Assembly: GCA_016648135.1 (NCBI GenBank)
Contig: JADDOH010023630.1
Coordinates: 204,353 to 268,352, forward strand
DNA: 64,000 nt
Source of the DNA: Agrypnia vestita
Lineage: Eukaryota; Arthropoda; Insecta; Trichoptera; Phryganeidae
Direction of reading: 5' to 3'
Positions 22,650-33,757 of the stretch are shown here, piece by piece. The notes under the pieces are model-generated. The model was not told where the DNA came from. It saw only the letters and a list, made by a program, of their open reading frames with translations, and ran no database searches. The translations under genes were made by a program, and so were the position numbers. Numbering within the stretch: position 1 is the stretch's first letter; every line of letters starts with the position of its first letter.

Positions 22650-24040
22650 TATGGCAAGTTTGGTGTCACTATAAAGTGATCATTTTAGTTGTATCAGTAT
22701 AAATAAATATAGGTCTGTCATCTCATAACGTTTGGAATTACATTGCGTAGGAAAGGAATCAGTGAACTATGACGCTCAGCCAATACGAAGAATAACTAGG
22801 CCACAATATTGAATCTAACAAAAATCAAATATTGAAAAAAATTATTTCCGTTTGGCTAGATTTATCACGAGAGTGTAGAACAATAAAAACTACACATAAT
22901 TAAAGTCTTCCAAATATTATAGAAGAATTTAGAAATATCTAAACTATGCCGAAAACTTAGATAACATCGGGTTTTTATATGGCAATGCGCCAAAGATACG
23001 CTTTTTTTTACAAGCGGCGAAAACGTCACGTATCCAACTGGATGTATTAAGTGGTTGTACTCCCCAGCAATAATCATAATAATGACTGATGAATAAATGC
23101 AACGGCCCCGAGTACGGGCCTCTTCAATGGGGTAGGGGTGCCAATAAAATACCACGGTCTATCTATATCAAGCTACTAATAGTCAGATAATGACCTCCAA
23201 CCATTCCTACATTCTTCCTTCTCCTCTTTCATCCTGCGTCTTAACAAAGAAGAGGAATCCACAACACATCCAGGGTAGATATAAGCAATAGCAAATCAAC
23301 TCTACACTTTCGCTATCTTGGTTTGGCATTTTTCGTGATCGTACTCACCGACCCGCTGACACTCATGGGAATGCGAGCGGAATGGGGAGGCGTTCACGCA
23401 AAACCTCTTCTCTGCCTCTAACGTGCAGGGAAAAACGACAATTGGAATACAATTATTACCAATTATCAGTACAAATTATGAATGTACAGTGTTCATAGTA
23501 TGACTAACAAAAGTGTTCAACAGAGATATGAAACCGGACACAAAGTATAACAAAACGCAACACTCGACAAGTGAGACAAATATACATTAGAAAACACAAA
23601 TAACAATTAAGATAGAAATATAATAAATACATAAAACAAAGCACATGTGACATATAACATAAAATGTGACGTATAACCTAACATATAATAGGATTAGGCT
23701 TAGTAATAAGCGGAGTACCTGCATGGAGGTACTCCGATGTCATCCAAACTGCTTTCGCAAGCCGCGGAAGAATGACTCGGAACTTGGCAACAGAATATCT
23801 CGGAAGCGGAGGCCTGTTGGGACAAGTTCAGCGCCACCCGTCAAGAGCCTCCACATGACAAGAATTCTGAGTGGGTCCTGTCTATACTTAGTTTATGCGA
23901 ATTATAGCCTGCCTCATTACACTGTCATTGTTCTCGTGTGGAAGATCTTGGGTGGAGAACAATTGGTCATGTTCAATGTTTTGATTTTTCGTCAAATCTG
24001 TGAAAGTGAAGTTTTATGAATCAAGAGATTTACACCCTTT
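22650..24040. other. non-coding or unrecognised DNA
   Basis: 22650-22790 has weak MITE family C strings. 23080-23480 and 23700-23900 are more GC-rich. An open frame of 117 codons at 23666-24019 shows no domain I recognise, and I do not call it a gene. Possibly TE-derived. Confidence 0.35.
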
Positions 24041-24094
24041 TTTAACTATAATTTCGTATATTTTATACGCACCGTATATATTACCGAGAAGCGA

Positions 24095-24137
24095 ATCTCG
24101 ACGTTTCGTTGGATACTTATCCAACGTCATCAGGAGG
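24095..24137 (-). ncRNA. hammerhead-ribozyme-like motif, left arm
   Basis: On the minus strand: CTGATGA (24133 to 24127), one extra C, 7-bp stem II GTTGGAT/ATCCAAC with loop AAGT, then GAAA, a self-complementary ACGT and the cleavage base C. Stem I is CTC/GAG. Both conserved boxes are intact. Confidence 0.65.
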
Positions 24138-24363
24138 ACGACCTTTACCCGCGGAGGTGGAGGTCGGACTGATTAGGTGCTGCTTTCAACCCATCAGAGA
24201 TTCCGATTCAACCCTTGAGAGAAGTCGCAGTAAAATCCGCAGACGTAACTAGTACATATTGCACACTGGCGACCTCTATTGTAGAAGAAGAGAACATACA
24301 ATTTACGCCCTAGAAAGCAGCACCTAATCAGTCCGACCTCCACCTACGCGGGTAAAGGTCGTC

Positions 24364-24403
24364 CTCCTGATGACGTTGGATAAGTATCCAACGAAACGTC
24401 GAG
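24364..24403 (+). ncRNA. hammerhead-ribozyme-like motif, right arm
   Basis: CTGATGA at 24367-24373, extra C 24374, stem II GTTGGAT/ATCCAAC (24375-24381 with 24386-24392), GAAA 24393-24396, minimal stem III ACGT and predicted cleavage after C 24400. Stem I is CTC/GAG (24364-24366 with 24401-24403). All core bases are present. Stem III has no loop, so activity might need a dimer, as described for minimal hammerheads. Identification is by pattern and pairing only. Confidence 0.65.
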
Positions 24404-24499
24404 ATTCGCTTCTCGGTAATACATACGGTGCGTATAAAATATCCGAAATTACAGTTAAATATGTCTAACGACCGTAATAACAACCTTAACTCTTTAAGA

Positions 24500-25130
24500 T
24501 TTTCACCCTTTGCGTTATTATTGATTTATTTTATTTATTTATTATCAACGCCTTAGTGGGTAAGCTTTGATAGATATGTGGTATGCTGGACTTCCAAAAC
24601 TTAAATAGGATAGACTACAATCTATTCTAAATGCGGCAGCAAAGATAATATATGGAGTATCAAAATTCTTGCATACAACATCCCTATTGCGTGAACTAAA
24701 TTGGTTTCTTTTTTCTCAAAGAGTCGAATTTAAGTTGTGTTCGTTAAAGTACAAGGCGACGCATAATATGGCGCCTGTGTATCTTCAAGAGCTCTGCATC
24801 CCAGATGACTTAAATGGTAGATGCCAAACTCTAAGGTCAGTCACTACTTTAGCTGCAGGAAGGGTTGTAGAACCGATCATCCACTGTCAGAAGACTAAGT
24901 TTAGTGAAAGGGCATTTGTGGTGACAGATTCAACGACGTGGAACTCTCCTCCCTCCGTAAAACGGAACAATGCATTAGAAGCAGTGTTTAAAAAAAGATT
25001 CAAAAGGCATCTTTTTGTAAAATCATTTCCATAAATTCGTAATGTCAATTTAAATACTAGTGTAGGACTAAACAATGTTTGTCGGCGCCCTTGAGGTGAA
25101 ATTTTTATATTTATTATTATTAGGTTCTTA
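24500..25130 (+). mobile_element. L2/CR1-type LINE, 3' end
   Basis: The frame at 24669-25034 reads L-R-E-L-N-W-F, then K-Y-K-A-T-H-N-M-A-P-V-Y-L-Q-E-L-C, then F-S-E-R-A-F-V-V and T-T-W-N-S-P-P and ends R-F-K-R-H-L-F-V. These are the C-terminal motifs of L2/CR1-group reverse transcriptases. A GGCGCCCTTGAGGTGA motif and a TTATTATTA tail close it at about 25125. 5'-truncated. Confidence 0.85.
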
Positions 25131-25131
25131 G

Positions 25132-25250
25132 GGTGGAATCGTGAACGTTGCATCGCTTAAACTGATCAATTTAGCCAGTCAAGATAGGTCGTAAGTCCTG
25201 CGGATTCTCAATATAGACTTCCATACATAATTTCCCACATAAATAGCTTC
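25132..25250. repeat. MITE family C copy
   Basis: GGGTGGAATCGTGAACGTTG, AGGTCGTAAGTCCTG and GACTTCCATACATAATTTCC match the middle and arm of 49295-49535. Inserted directly after the LINE tail. Confidence 0.6.
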
Positions 25251-25259
25251 GTCTGTGTG

Positions 25260-25900
25260 AGCCATCAATAATTTATCTTTATTTGTAACTCTGTCAATTC
25301 GACTTCTTTTGAGTCGATCCATATCTCGAATGCTTCAAGTCGCCTTATCGACTTGAAGCATTCGAGAGCGTGTCATATAAAATTTAAGATAAGCTTTACC
25401 TTCAGGAGCCTTCGGGGACACTGGAACTCTGTGGCTCCTTTAGTCATGAGCATTCCTGACCTCGGTAGATAACCTGTTACACGATATGGTGCAGTTTTAC
25501 AGAAAGCCGCCGTATTTGGCGCTTCGTGCACGAATCGCCTCGGCTAGTTCGTTTGAGGTGTCCGCGGACGCCGACCGACGCTAACAGTACTTCATTGAGT
25601 TAATCACACACACAGATTTCAGACACGTACGACGGCGCCATGCCGAGTACCAAGCCGTGGCTAGATCACCATTAAGCGCACCTTGTGGTTTATTATTTCT
25701 GGCCATCGCAAGGGAGCCAATGTACGCGGCCTCTAAGAAGATGGTTTTATGTGGTAGCATTTGAAGAATACCTATAGATGAAGAGTGGAGACGTATTCTG
25801 TCTTGCAGTTGAGCTCTGCTTTCGATATTACTGAGCTATACAGGTATCGTAGAATGCTGCTAGGCGAGCTTATCTTTTGATCCATTTGTCCTATCGCTGT
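25260..25900. other. unrecognised, more GC-rich segment
   Basis: 25400-25760 is clearly less AT-rich than its neighbours, but no long frame or domain is seen. It may be a decayed mobile element or a regulatory island. A perfect 19-bp hairpin lies at 25324-25367. Confidence 0.35.
25324..25367. repeat. perfect hairpin, 19-bp stem, 6-base loop
   Basis: TCTCGAATGCTTCAAGTCG is followed by CCTTAT and then its exact reverse complement. The loop is too short for a typical animal pre-miRNA. Confidence 0.9.
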
Positions 25901-25904
25901 TGTG

Positions 25905-26090
25905 CTTCAGCAGAGAATTCAGGGTGCAGAAATGAGATACCTAAAAGGAATAGCGGGATGACGTTGAGAGATCAAATCAAGAATAATATCATCCAAGAGG
26001 ATCTTGAAATGAACCCGTTGCTGCTTCATATAGTAATGTCTCAGCTATGTTAACTTGGACGAAAGATTACAAAAAAGAAGAAGACTTATA
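25905..26090 (+). pseudogene. LINE reverse-transcriptase C-terminal fragment
   Basis: Reads E-M-R-Y-L-K-G-I-A-G early, then broken frames matching the usual R-D-x-I-R-N-x-x-I stretch and the following cysteine-poor tail. Short and frameshifted. Confidence 0.55.
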
Positions 26091-26119
26091 GGATGGAACA
26101 AGCGAACGTAGGAATGACA

Positions 26120-26720
26120 AATGGAAGGACGGCGAAGAAATATTGAATGTTTTTATCTGTATCTGCACCTTTACCATTTTGCCATAAAATCTAATCATTT
26201 TCTTTAGTGATATATGATTCAGATATGACTCAAAATCTTTTTATGTAGGTTCAGATTTTGATCCTTATAGGATACCAGCGGTTAAAAGTTAATTGTATCA
26301 CAGATTTTTATTTAATTTTTGACGTGTCTAACAGAACCCTAGGTACAAGATAAATATAAGAATATATTAATCCTTTAAATGCAACATAACATCAAAATTA
26401 AAAGTGTCTTCGGCCTGCTCTAGCTACACGCAAATATTCAAAATATCAACGCAATGTGATTAAGTACGAAAGAGGCACTTTACGTTATTATGAACAGCAA
26501 TTCGATTATTTTAAGTAAATATTGTCATCTCTCTTTTAGTTGGTAAGCTAGTGGTTGAGCATTGAAGTCCTTTCTTCTGTTTTCACTGCGCTAACAGTTT
26601 TCCTCTTCTCTACATTCACTCTGGTCTTCATTTATAACAAGTAGTGAGGCTCCGATCATGTCCTGGTCTTTATCTATCCATTTTATTGGAGATCTGCAGT
26701 ATGATCTGAGTACAGATTTG
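26120..26720. other. AT-rich DNA
   Basis: No gene supported. 26390-26430 shares AAGTGTCTTCGGC and TGCTCTAG with 48415-48435, a fragment of a SINE-like repeat. Confidence 0.4.
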
Positions 26721-26724
26721 CATT

Positions 26725-27510
26725 ATGAATATATCAGGGAGGAGGGGAAGGGGTGAAAATTGTGAGGGGAAATGTCGCCTTGTTAGCCGAAATGTTACAC
26801 GCCGGGTCCTAAAGAATAAGTTTCCAAATTTTGAGTCAGATCGGTCGAACGGTACAGATTTGCATTGTAAATATATCAGGGGGAGGGGAAGGGGTAAAGG
26901 TAGAGGAGGGAAATGTCGCCTATGTTACCCGCCGGGTCTTAAAAAAATGTTTTAAAATTTTGAGTCCGATCGGTCGAACGGTACAGATTTGCATTGAAAA
27001 TATATCAGGGGAGGGGGGAAATGTCCTAAATCATAAGTATGCAAAATTTGAGTCGAATCGGACAAACGGTGTATATTTTTAAAGAGAACAGACAGACAGA
27101 CAGACAGACAGACAGAAAGAAAGACAGACAGATATTGAGTTTTATTGGTATCGATATCGCAATACGATTGGCAGTACTTTCTTATCGGTTCGAATGTTTT
27201 ATTTAAGCAAAGACGACCGAATGTTATGAAAAAAAATTATTTGAAAAATGTTATATCTAAATATTTATCAATATTGAATAGGTAGGTACCTGCGCCTTTT
27301 TTATCAAGTAATTTGTGCGGATTTGAATGTAACGTTGTGTCAAAAAGAACTTTAGGAGATTTATGATTTTGGACAGTCGAAAATATACATTTTTATTTAT
27401 ATAAATTAATAGTAGGTATATATATATGAAAACAAATTAGGTATACAAAAACATCCTCCTAATCGAATACAACGTTGTGCCAAAATTTCAAATCAATATT
27501 TCACACACTT
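26725..27510 (-). repeat. dispersed repeat family B, copy 2
   Basis: Three diverged internal repeats of about 115 bp read GGTACAGATTTGCATT, AATATATCAGGGG and GAGTC-GATCGG. They are followed by an ACAG/AAAG microsatellite (27088-27133) and then the reverse complement of 12130-12555. Unlike copy 1 it has no fold-back insertion. Confidence 0.75.
27088..27133. repeat. ACAG microsatellite
   Basis: CAGACAGACAGACAG tract with two AAAGA variants; part of repeat family B (CTGTCTGT in copy 1). Confidence 0.95.
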
Positions 27511-27860
27511 ATTTTCCAATTCCTTGATTCGCACTTATTATCTCTAGTCAATTGTATGTGGAATCCTTTTCTTTTTTACACTGTTTATATCGCATTGATC
27601 ACTTTCGAGAATATTTCGCTCTACTTTGATGCGTATAACTTCGCCTGAATATCTGTCACTCGATTACATATGCTTGGTCACACTGCTTCACTGGTTTTGT
27701 CGCTGGTAATGTCGCACTCGTCAAACGTCAAACAATAACTCTCGAGCAGGGCACTCGCCTCGCATTTTTACACAAAACTTGATGTTTTCGAATATTTGAG
27801 CATTCCAGAATGTTGCAGAGTGTTCGAGAGATTTCCATTATTATATATTATTAATTTTAA
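27510..27860. repeat. dispersed repeat family D, copy 1, possible solo LTR
   Basis: Shares with 45245-45620 the strings TATCGCAT-GATCACTTTC, TCTGTCAC/TCTATCAC, GGTCACACTG and GTCAAACGTCAA in the same order. Near 27800-27850 it has alternating GAA/TTC units like heat-shock elements. No coding. A solo LTR is one reading. Confidence 0.5.
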
Positions 27861-29959
27861 TTAAGGGACAGATAATATTATTAAATGTGTGCTTTGGCTT
27901 TACCTTATTTTATAAAATCTTTATTTATTCATAACCAGACTTGACGACGCTAAAATACATCAAACCATTTAGGCTCTTCAGACACAAGTTTCATTTTGAT
28001 AGCCCTGTACGCCGCTAAAGGTAAAATGGGACTTCCTTTTAATATTCAGAGGCGATAGCAAAATAACCAATGAACCCATTCTGAATACTGATGAACCGAA
28101 TGATGAAAGTACCTATTGATATTTCCTTAAAGTTCCATTAGAATACTCATTCTTTTACAGGCGGTGTTGAAATATTAAGCGTTTCAAATCTTCTCGAACT
28201 TTACGACATGGTATTTATTTTTCGGATTTCGTTTCAGATTCATTGTATGAAGAGATATATTACATTTATTAATTGTTAATAAATGTAATATATTCTATTG
28301 TATTTAAAACATATTGGATATATAAAATCGTTGCTGTGTATATAATAAATCATATGTGACGTTTAATACATTCTGAGATAAGCGAATAAAAACTGTTTTA
28401 AAAATAAATGCACAGACTAGATTTATTAAATTATTACTACGCAGACCTTCCAGATAAACTGCACTGTTTTTTAAAAGTATATGTCCATTATTTATATGAG
28501 AAATTGACAAATTGATTCGTGTATCTTAGAATGTACTAAACGACACATAGGATTTTATTATATATACAGCGACGAAATAGAAATATATTAAGATGGTTTC
28601 ATTTAATATACCTACTCACACAAACGAGAAATTACAAAGTTTTATTTGTAGGTAAGAATAATTGTGCAGTAATCTTATCAATAACATGGATACACAGTGC
28701 CTTGGTAATACGATATTAAAACTCGCTGATATTTTTTATTGTAGGAACATACCCAAATTAAATAAATACTTAGATTTGTAATATGCTAGTAGAATTATTT
28801 AGTATTTCAAAAAATTGTTTTTAATTATTTTTTATTTTTAAATCATGTGTTTTTTTTTTGTTCATTTTTATTATTTATTTATATTATTGTTTATTTTTAA
28901 AACATTTCTTTCTTCTTAGAATTCTTTATTTTATTTTTCATTATTATTTTTCCAATAAGTGTTTTAACTTACACCAGTCAATTTTCTAAAAACGGTGTTT
29001 TTAGTTATCGTTGTTAGATAAAATAAATAAATAAATATACAGAAAAAATATCTATACAAAAAATGGTATGTTACCCCCGGGACACGAACCTACAACTTCT
29101 AATATACAATATAATTAAGTAAATAGCTATCTGAAGATGAGTCAATAAAGCAGTTTAATCTTAATTTAGTTATTCTATGCCATCATGCTACATATTTTTT
29201 ACCAATACGTATTCGCTTTTATCTTATAATGCACAGATTGTCTCGTACCTAGTAGCAAAAACTTCTAGAGAATCTTCCTCATGCAATTTTGAATACAAAA
29301 TATTTTTGATATTTTAGGTTAAATATATTGAAAAAAATAATGCAAACTTTAATGTCGCTTATCTTTTTAATCATTGACATTTTACCAAAAGTGTAAAGAA
29401 TATTTTCTATTCAAAATTAAATGAGGTTGGTTCTTCCGACATTTTTGTATGCCTTTTAATTGAAAATATTATATTCTAAAAGTTTGGGAATTCCTCTTAG
29501 AAGATTTATTATTGCATATGCGCAATAAGCTGATAAGCTAATAGTAAAATTCTAATGGGGTAATATAATGTATTATTAATATAATAATAACAATGTGTTC
29601 ATATTAAAATATTTATATATTAAAAAAAAATGGATTGTTTTTGAGAATTCTGGAATTAATAAAATACACACATTTACGTGGTAAAAATCATGAGGATGTT
29701 ACATATTTTTATTTTATCCTGACTATAAAACTCATCTACCCTGTTGACTCGGCTTCCTAGCACTTACTCCACAGCTGTGACTGACATTGAGGGTGCACTT
29801 CATTATGAAGGCATTCCCGTGGAGAATATACAGGAAGCACACAGAAAACCGGGAATCCACGACTTCATGAAAATTTTAAGATGTTTTTCGAACCTCAAAA
29901 AAATGGAATACCTTCAGAATATACTATTGCATTTTGATATTATTTTGCGGTTATTTATT
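27861..29959. other. AT-rich non-coding DNA
   Basis: No gene supported. 29310-29420 resembles the arm of the palindromic element at 35420-35957 (GCAAACTTTAATGTCGC). An open stretch at 29744-29977 is less AT-rich but shows no recognised domain. Confidence 0.4.
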
Positions 29960-30625
29960 ATGAATATAATTAAATAAATTAGCATTTTACTTTTGGTAAA
30001 TACTAACCGGTTTCGAAAATCGTTCCTTCATCAGGGTATAGGTACTTAATAGGCATAATGACAGTATTAAAGAATAAGTGATTTTAGAGAAGACAATATT
30101 TTGAAAGGATTCTAAAAAAATGATCCAGTTTTTATAAACATATTGAGATTAATAAGATTTAAAAAAAAAAATATAAGTATAAAATTGTGCAATCCGCCAT
30201 TTTAGTTGAAACATCGGTCAGAGCGAATGACGTCACGCCTATGTACCCATCACCGTGTCTTTGAACTGTTGTCATAGACACAATGCAATGTTTACCAAGG
30301 CATGACGTCACGTAGACGAAATGACAGCTAAGGGCGTTTAAGCGCGATATTGAAAATAGGTAGATGAAAATGTAATTATTTGCGTAAAACCTTAGTTTAT
30401 TACTGAAATAATGTTATTTTCGGTAATAGTAGATGTGTACCTATACTATAGAAGATTTTTTCAAGATCTGTCATCATGCCTATTCTATATAAACTTTACA
30501 AATTATGGAAAATCATACCTCGGTGTAAGTGTCAAAGTGGGGTAAATAGGTTTCTGAAACCAGTTGGTTTTTACCAAAAATAAAGTGGCGATGAACAAAG
30601 TTAATTTGTTTAATTATATTGGAAT
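29960..30625. mobile_element. inverted-ended element with a hammerhead motif at the left end
   Basis: Left end AATATAATTAAATAAATTAG and, further in, TTTTGGTAAATACTAACCGG are matched in reverse complement at the right end (30545-30622), with a gap. The left end carries an intact minus-strand hammerhead core. The right end keeps only the GAAAC half. The middle has two copies of TGACGTCACG-type sites (30228 and 30303) and no coding frame. Confidence 0.65.
30001..30038 (-). ncRNA. hammerhead-ribozyme-like motif (both boxes intact)
   Basis: Minus strand: CTGATGA (30034 to 30028), extra A, stem II GGAA/TTTC with loop CGAT, GAAA (30014 to 30011), then the self-complementary ACCGGT as stem III. Stem I pairs over about four bases after a first mismatch. 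Confidence 0.6.
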
Positions 30626-31040
30626 ACCGAAACTCAGGAACTAGGGCTAATAGTGAGCTAGAGTTACGTGAATGGCAAATCCAACAGTAAAAAATGTACT
30701 GAAAATCTTTGACTATTACGTCAAAATTTATGTGAATTTATGCGAAAACAATCAAATGAGTGAAAAAATGCTGGTTTTCAGGGGAGCTTAAACAAAATTT
30801 AGGAATTTCATTTGATTACGAAATATCTCTTAAAGCCTTTGTTATTTATATCTAATTTTTGCACCAGTTGTATTATTTTTGCACGAGAACGTTGGAAAAA
30901 GTTGACTGATGTCGTTGTTTCTTGCCAAAATATTCTAATAATTAATCATGTTGTTTGTCCTTTTTCAAAAAATTAAAAAGATCATATTTTATTTTATTTT
31001 CTGGCTCATCTAATCAATTGCTAGATATGTATCTAAATAA
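30626..31040. other. AT-rich non-coding DNA
   Basis: Nothing recognised. Confidence 0.5.
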
Positions 31041-31510
31041 AAAAAGTAACCCATAAACATCAAGTTTTTATTTTACTTCCTTTTTCAGTTGTATTTGATA
31101 TTCTATCAACATATTCTATCAACATAAGTTCACGTGGAAAATCTATTCCATGTATATTATTATCCTTAAAACTTATAGAATATTGAAAACGTAATAATTG
31201 GTATAGGGGTGCTCAGCATTGGCGAAACTGTCAGATTGGACCCATGATTCGAGTCAGATTAGTTGAAACAGGTTTCACGCCTTTTCCACGCGTCGGGCTC
31301 CATTCTCATTTGTGTGGTTTCCAATTTGAAATATACTTTAAAATTTCGAAAACTACAAAATTATACTATGATAATTAAATTTTTTTAAACTAACACAAGT
31401 CTGCCTGCAAAGTTTCAGCTGATTGGATAACAGGAAAAGGGTTAAAAATCGATTCAAAGTTTTTTCGGCAGACAAGCAGACGCTACGATTTAAAAGAAAG
31501 GGAGTAAAAA
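31041..31510 (+). repeat. dispersed repeat family A, copy 3, with a variable insert
   Basis: Same ends and 3' half as copies 1, 2 and 4. About 170 bases (31089-31258) not found in copies 1 or 4 follow the ACTTCCTTTTT motif. Confidence 0.75.
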
Positions 31511-32280
31511 ATTCTGCATACTTAACTCAAAACTCGAATTATAGACTTATTCGGTTGTTCCTCTCGCAAAATTTGGTTTAGATTAATCAAATGATGTAGC
31601 ATAGTATAAAGAATAGATCGACAGATATAAACTAATTTTATATATAACTTTAGCGCATAAATAATTATCAAAAAATATACTTACCTACGTACAAGTGTGT
31701 TATATGTTTCGATCGAGTGCTAGAGGAGCAACTATCAAGATGTATCTTCTTTGCAACTCCGAAGAAAAGCCGCTCCAAAATAAACTGGGAAACAGCAAAA
31801 TACAGAAGATAGAAGGCCAACAGATTTATAAAGATAAGAGTGACAAACAGCAAAAAAGTAAAAGGACAGAAGGCAAAAAGAAGATAGATGTGCACAAACA
31901 GAAGATAGATTACATAAATACACAAAGCAATGGATATGTATATACAATCAGGAATGAAATATATATGCACTCTATAAAGTCTTTGAGCCTCCTAAGAAAA
32001 GAAGATAAAGAAAAGATGATGATGATGCGACACCGATATATGACACGACAAATAACGAATAAATAACTGGAAATAACTTATATGTAGTCCGAACCAAATA
32101 GTACACAATTCCAAAATTATTTAACAAACTACCGGACAGAGAAATGAATGAAACGGGAGAAAAATATTGAAAAATTATTAAAGAAAACTACAAAGAACTG
32201 TAAAATATTGTAGAAACTTCAATTTACTGTATTCTTAATACTGTTGTGTATATTTTCAAAGAAATTAGGAAATGTATTCT
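31511..32280. other. AT-rich DNA, lysine-rich open frame not supported
   Basis: An open frame at 31695-32066 (123 codons) is low-complexity and A-rich. It has no recognised domain and no splice or poly-A context that I trust, so I do not call it a gene. Confidence 0.4.
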
Positions 32281-32478
32281 TTCTTTCTTTTTTTTTTTAA
32301 AAAAAAATAGAGATGCGAACACGGAATACGTGTCACATCAATATTCTTACTATTTTCAAACTAAGCTAAACGCTTGTGCTATGAAAATAGGACTAACTTG
32401 CTAGTCTGGAGTGAGATTCGAACCCGCGACCTTTGGATCACGAGGCGAGTGTCCTAACCACAATACCAACAAGCTACT
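32281..32478 (-). mobile_element. tRNA-derived SINE 1, copy 1
   Basis: On the minus strand the head has an A box near GTTGGTATTGTGGTTAGG and a B box GGGTTCGAATC, the RNA polymerase III promoter of a tRNA. A body follows, then a poly-A tail (T run at 32281). About 190 bp. It is not a functional tRNA gene, because the acceptor stem does not close. Sister copies: 47624-47810 and 63757-63912. Confidence 0.85.
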
Positions 32479-32924
32479 CATTCATTGTATTATATAACTT
32501 ACTCTCGCGCACAAACAATAAATAGAGTTTTGCGAGATGCCTGTAAAAATATTTAATATGCATTTAAATTATCGTTAATAAATAATAAATAAAAAATGAC
32601 TGAAGAGTATTATGCAATATGTTATTATTATTTATGGTTTATAAACAATGGTTAAATTTAACCTTTCCTCTTTCTCCCCTACTGAGTTGGTTAATACTCT
32701 GATGAAGAACTCATCTTGAAGATATTCCATAAACGGCCGTACTGATAATCGGCATTATTAACTCAACATTTTCCCTAATACCTTAACAGATAAAATTTTA
32801 TGGTAATGGCATTCGAAACTTTTTCCATAAAGGAACATCTCCACTTGCCATTCACGAAGGCGTCGGACCCTGCACTTCAGAAATGTGTTATGTCAATATT
32901 AATCAGTTATTTTACAGTATAAAC

Positions 32925-33175
32925 TGCTTTACACTTCTGTTGCGCGGGTTTCGCTTCGATGTCGCGCGATAGCCGACCACGTACAGCGAAAACGTAACCA
33001 TAAATGGAGGCATATTCGGCCGGTGGAAGGCTTAACGTTTACGTGGGGTGAACCCCTGATCGTCCCCATGGGAAACAAAATCAGGAAGTGCTGAATACCA
33101 TTCTGTTGCGCTGCGCGAATTAATATTCCGCGAATATTGCGCGGCTGCATATTCAATCCGGTGTTTGTTGACAAA
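32925..33175. other. GC- and CpG-rich non-coding island
   Basis: Much richer in CG than its surroundings (GCGCGGG, CGATGTCGCGCG, CCGCGAATATTGCGCGGC). No supported frame. It could be a regulatory island or an unrecognised repeat. It lies directly before the heat-shock-element array. Confidence 0.35.
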
Positions 33176-33224
33176 TTTAAATACTGCGTGTATCTGTTTC
33201 ATAAAATACTAGCTGTGTCCAAAA

Positions 33225-33480
33225 AGTGTACTAATTTTTAGTACACTGTTTGGATCGTCATAGAACTTTCGCGAACCTTCTAGAACGTTCTCCTTCCAAA
33301 ACATTCAAGAAATTTATCGAATGTACAGGAACCTTCTCGACACACCGACACATTCCGCCACTCAGTTTAGAACCTTACAGGACTTTCGGGAATTTTCTAG
33401 AACCTTCTCCTTCCAGAACTTTCTAGAGCAGGTTTTTCTGAAAGCTCCTAGACTCACCGACACAGTCGGCGCGCCTATTT
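33225..33480. promoter_or_regulatory. dense heat-shock-element array
   Basis: 33262-33291 is six perfect contiguous 5-bp nGAAn/nTTCn units. 33369-33408 has eight more (two imperfect), and 33411-33427 adds another run. Heat-shock factor binds three or more such alternating units, so this is a strong predicted binding region. The two blocks are diverged tandem copies that both run into CACCGACACA. No downstream gene is recognised; it may be a mobile-element promoter. Confidence 0.7.
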
Positions 33481-33660
33481 TGAAACAATCTGAAGCGATT
33501 GCGGCCTTCCCATAACAAAACAAAGTGCTAGAAAGGACATGTTCGTCACCCATTTCCACCCACGCACAGCAACCCCCATCAAACTCGCATATTTTCGATG
33601 TGACACCGAGGGCTATCCACTACCACAACCACCGTTGGGTGGCTGTGGCTGGTTGTTGAG

Positions 33661-33715
33661 GAAACTTGGCGGGTAGGGTAAACACGGTTTAATTATAATA
33701 TATTAACTATATATA

Positions 33716-33757
<42 letters not shown>

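Larger units (their letters stand above)
24042..24459. mobile_element. inverted-repeat element with a hammerhead motif in each arm
   Basis: Arms 24042-24187 and 24313-24459 are nearly perfect reverse complements; the spacer is 125 bp. Each arm has a complete hammerhead-like core pointing inward to outward on opposite strands. A related, more decayed element is at 34735-35085, with its middle part in the opposite orientation. Both are followed by ATGTCTAACGACCGTAATAA. Non-coding. The layout fits inverted Penelope-type terminal repeats or a ribozyme-bearing non-autonomous element. Confidence 0.8.

Noticed and set aside
25324..25367. microRNA precursor
   Set aside because: Stem too short and loop only six bases; perfect pairing is atypical for animal pre-miRNA.
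31695..32066. 123-codon lysine-rich open frame
   Set aside because: Low complexity, no domain, no splice or poly-A support.
32395..32478. tRNA gene on the minus strand
   Set aside because: A and B boxes are present but the acceptor stem does not close, and three copies share a non-tRNA body and tail; it is a SINE.
32697..32730. CTGATGAAGAACTCATCTTGAAGAT as a hammerhead
   Set aside because: The second box reads GAAG and no stem I or III is visible; too weak to list.
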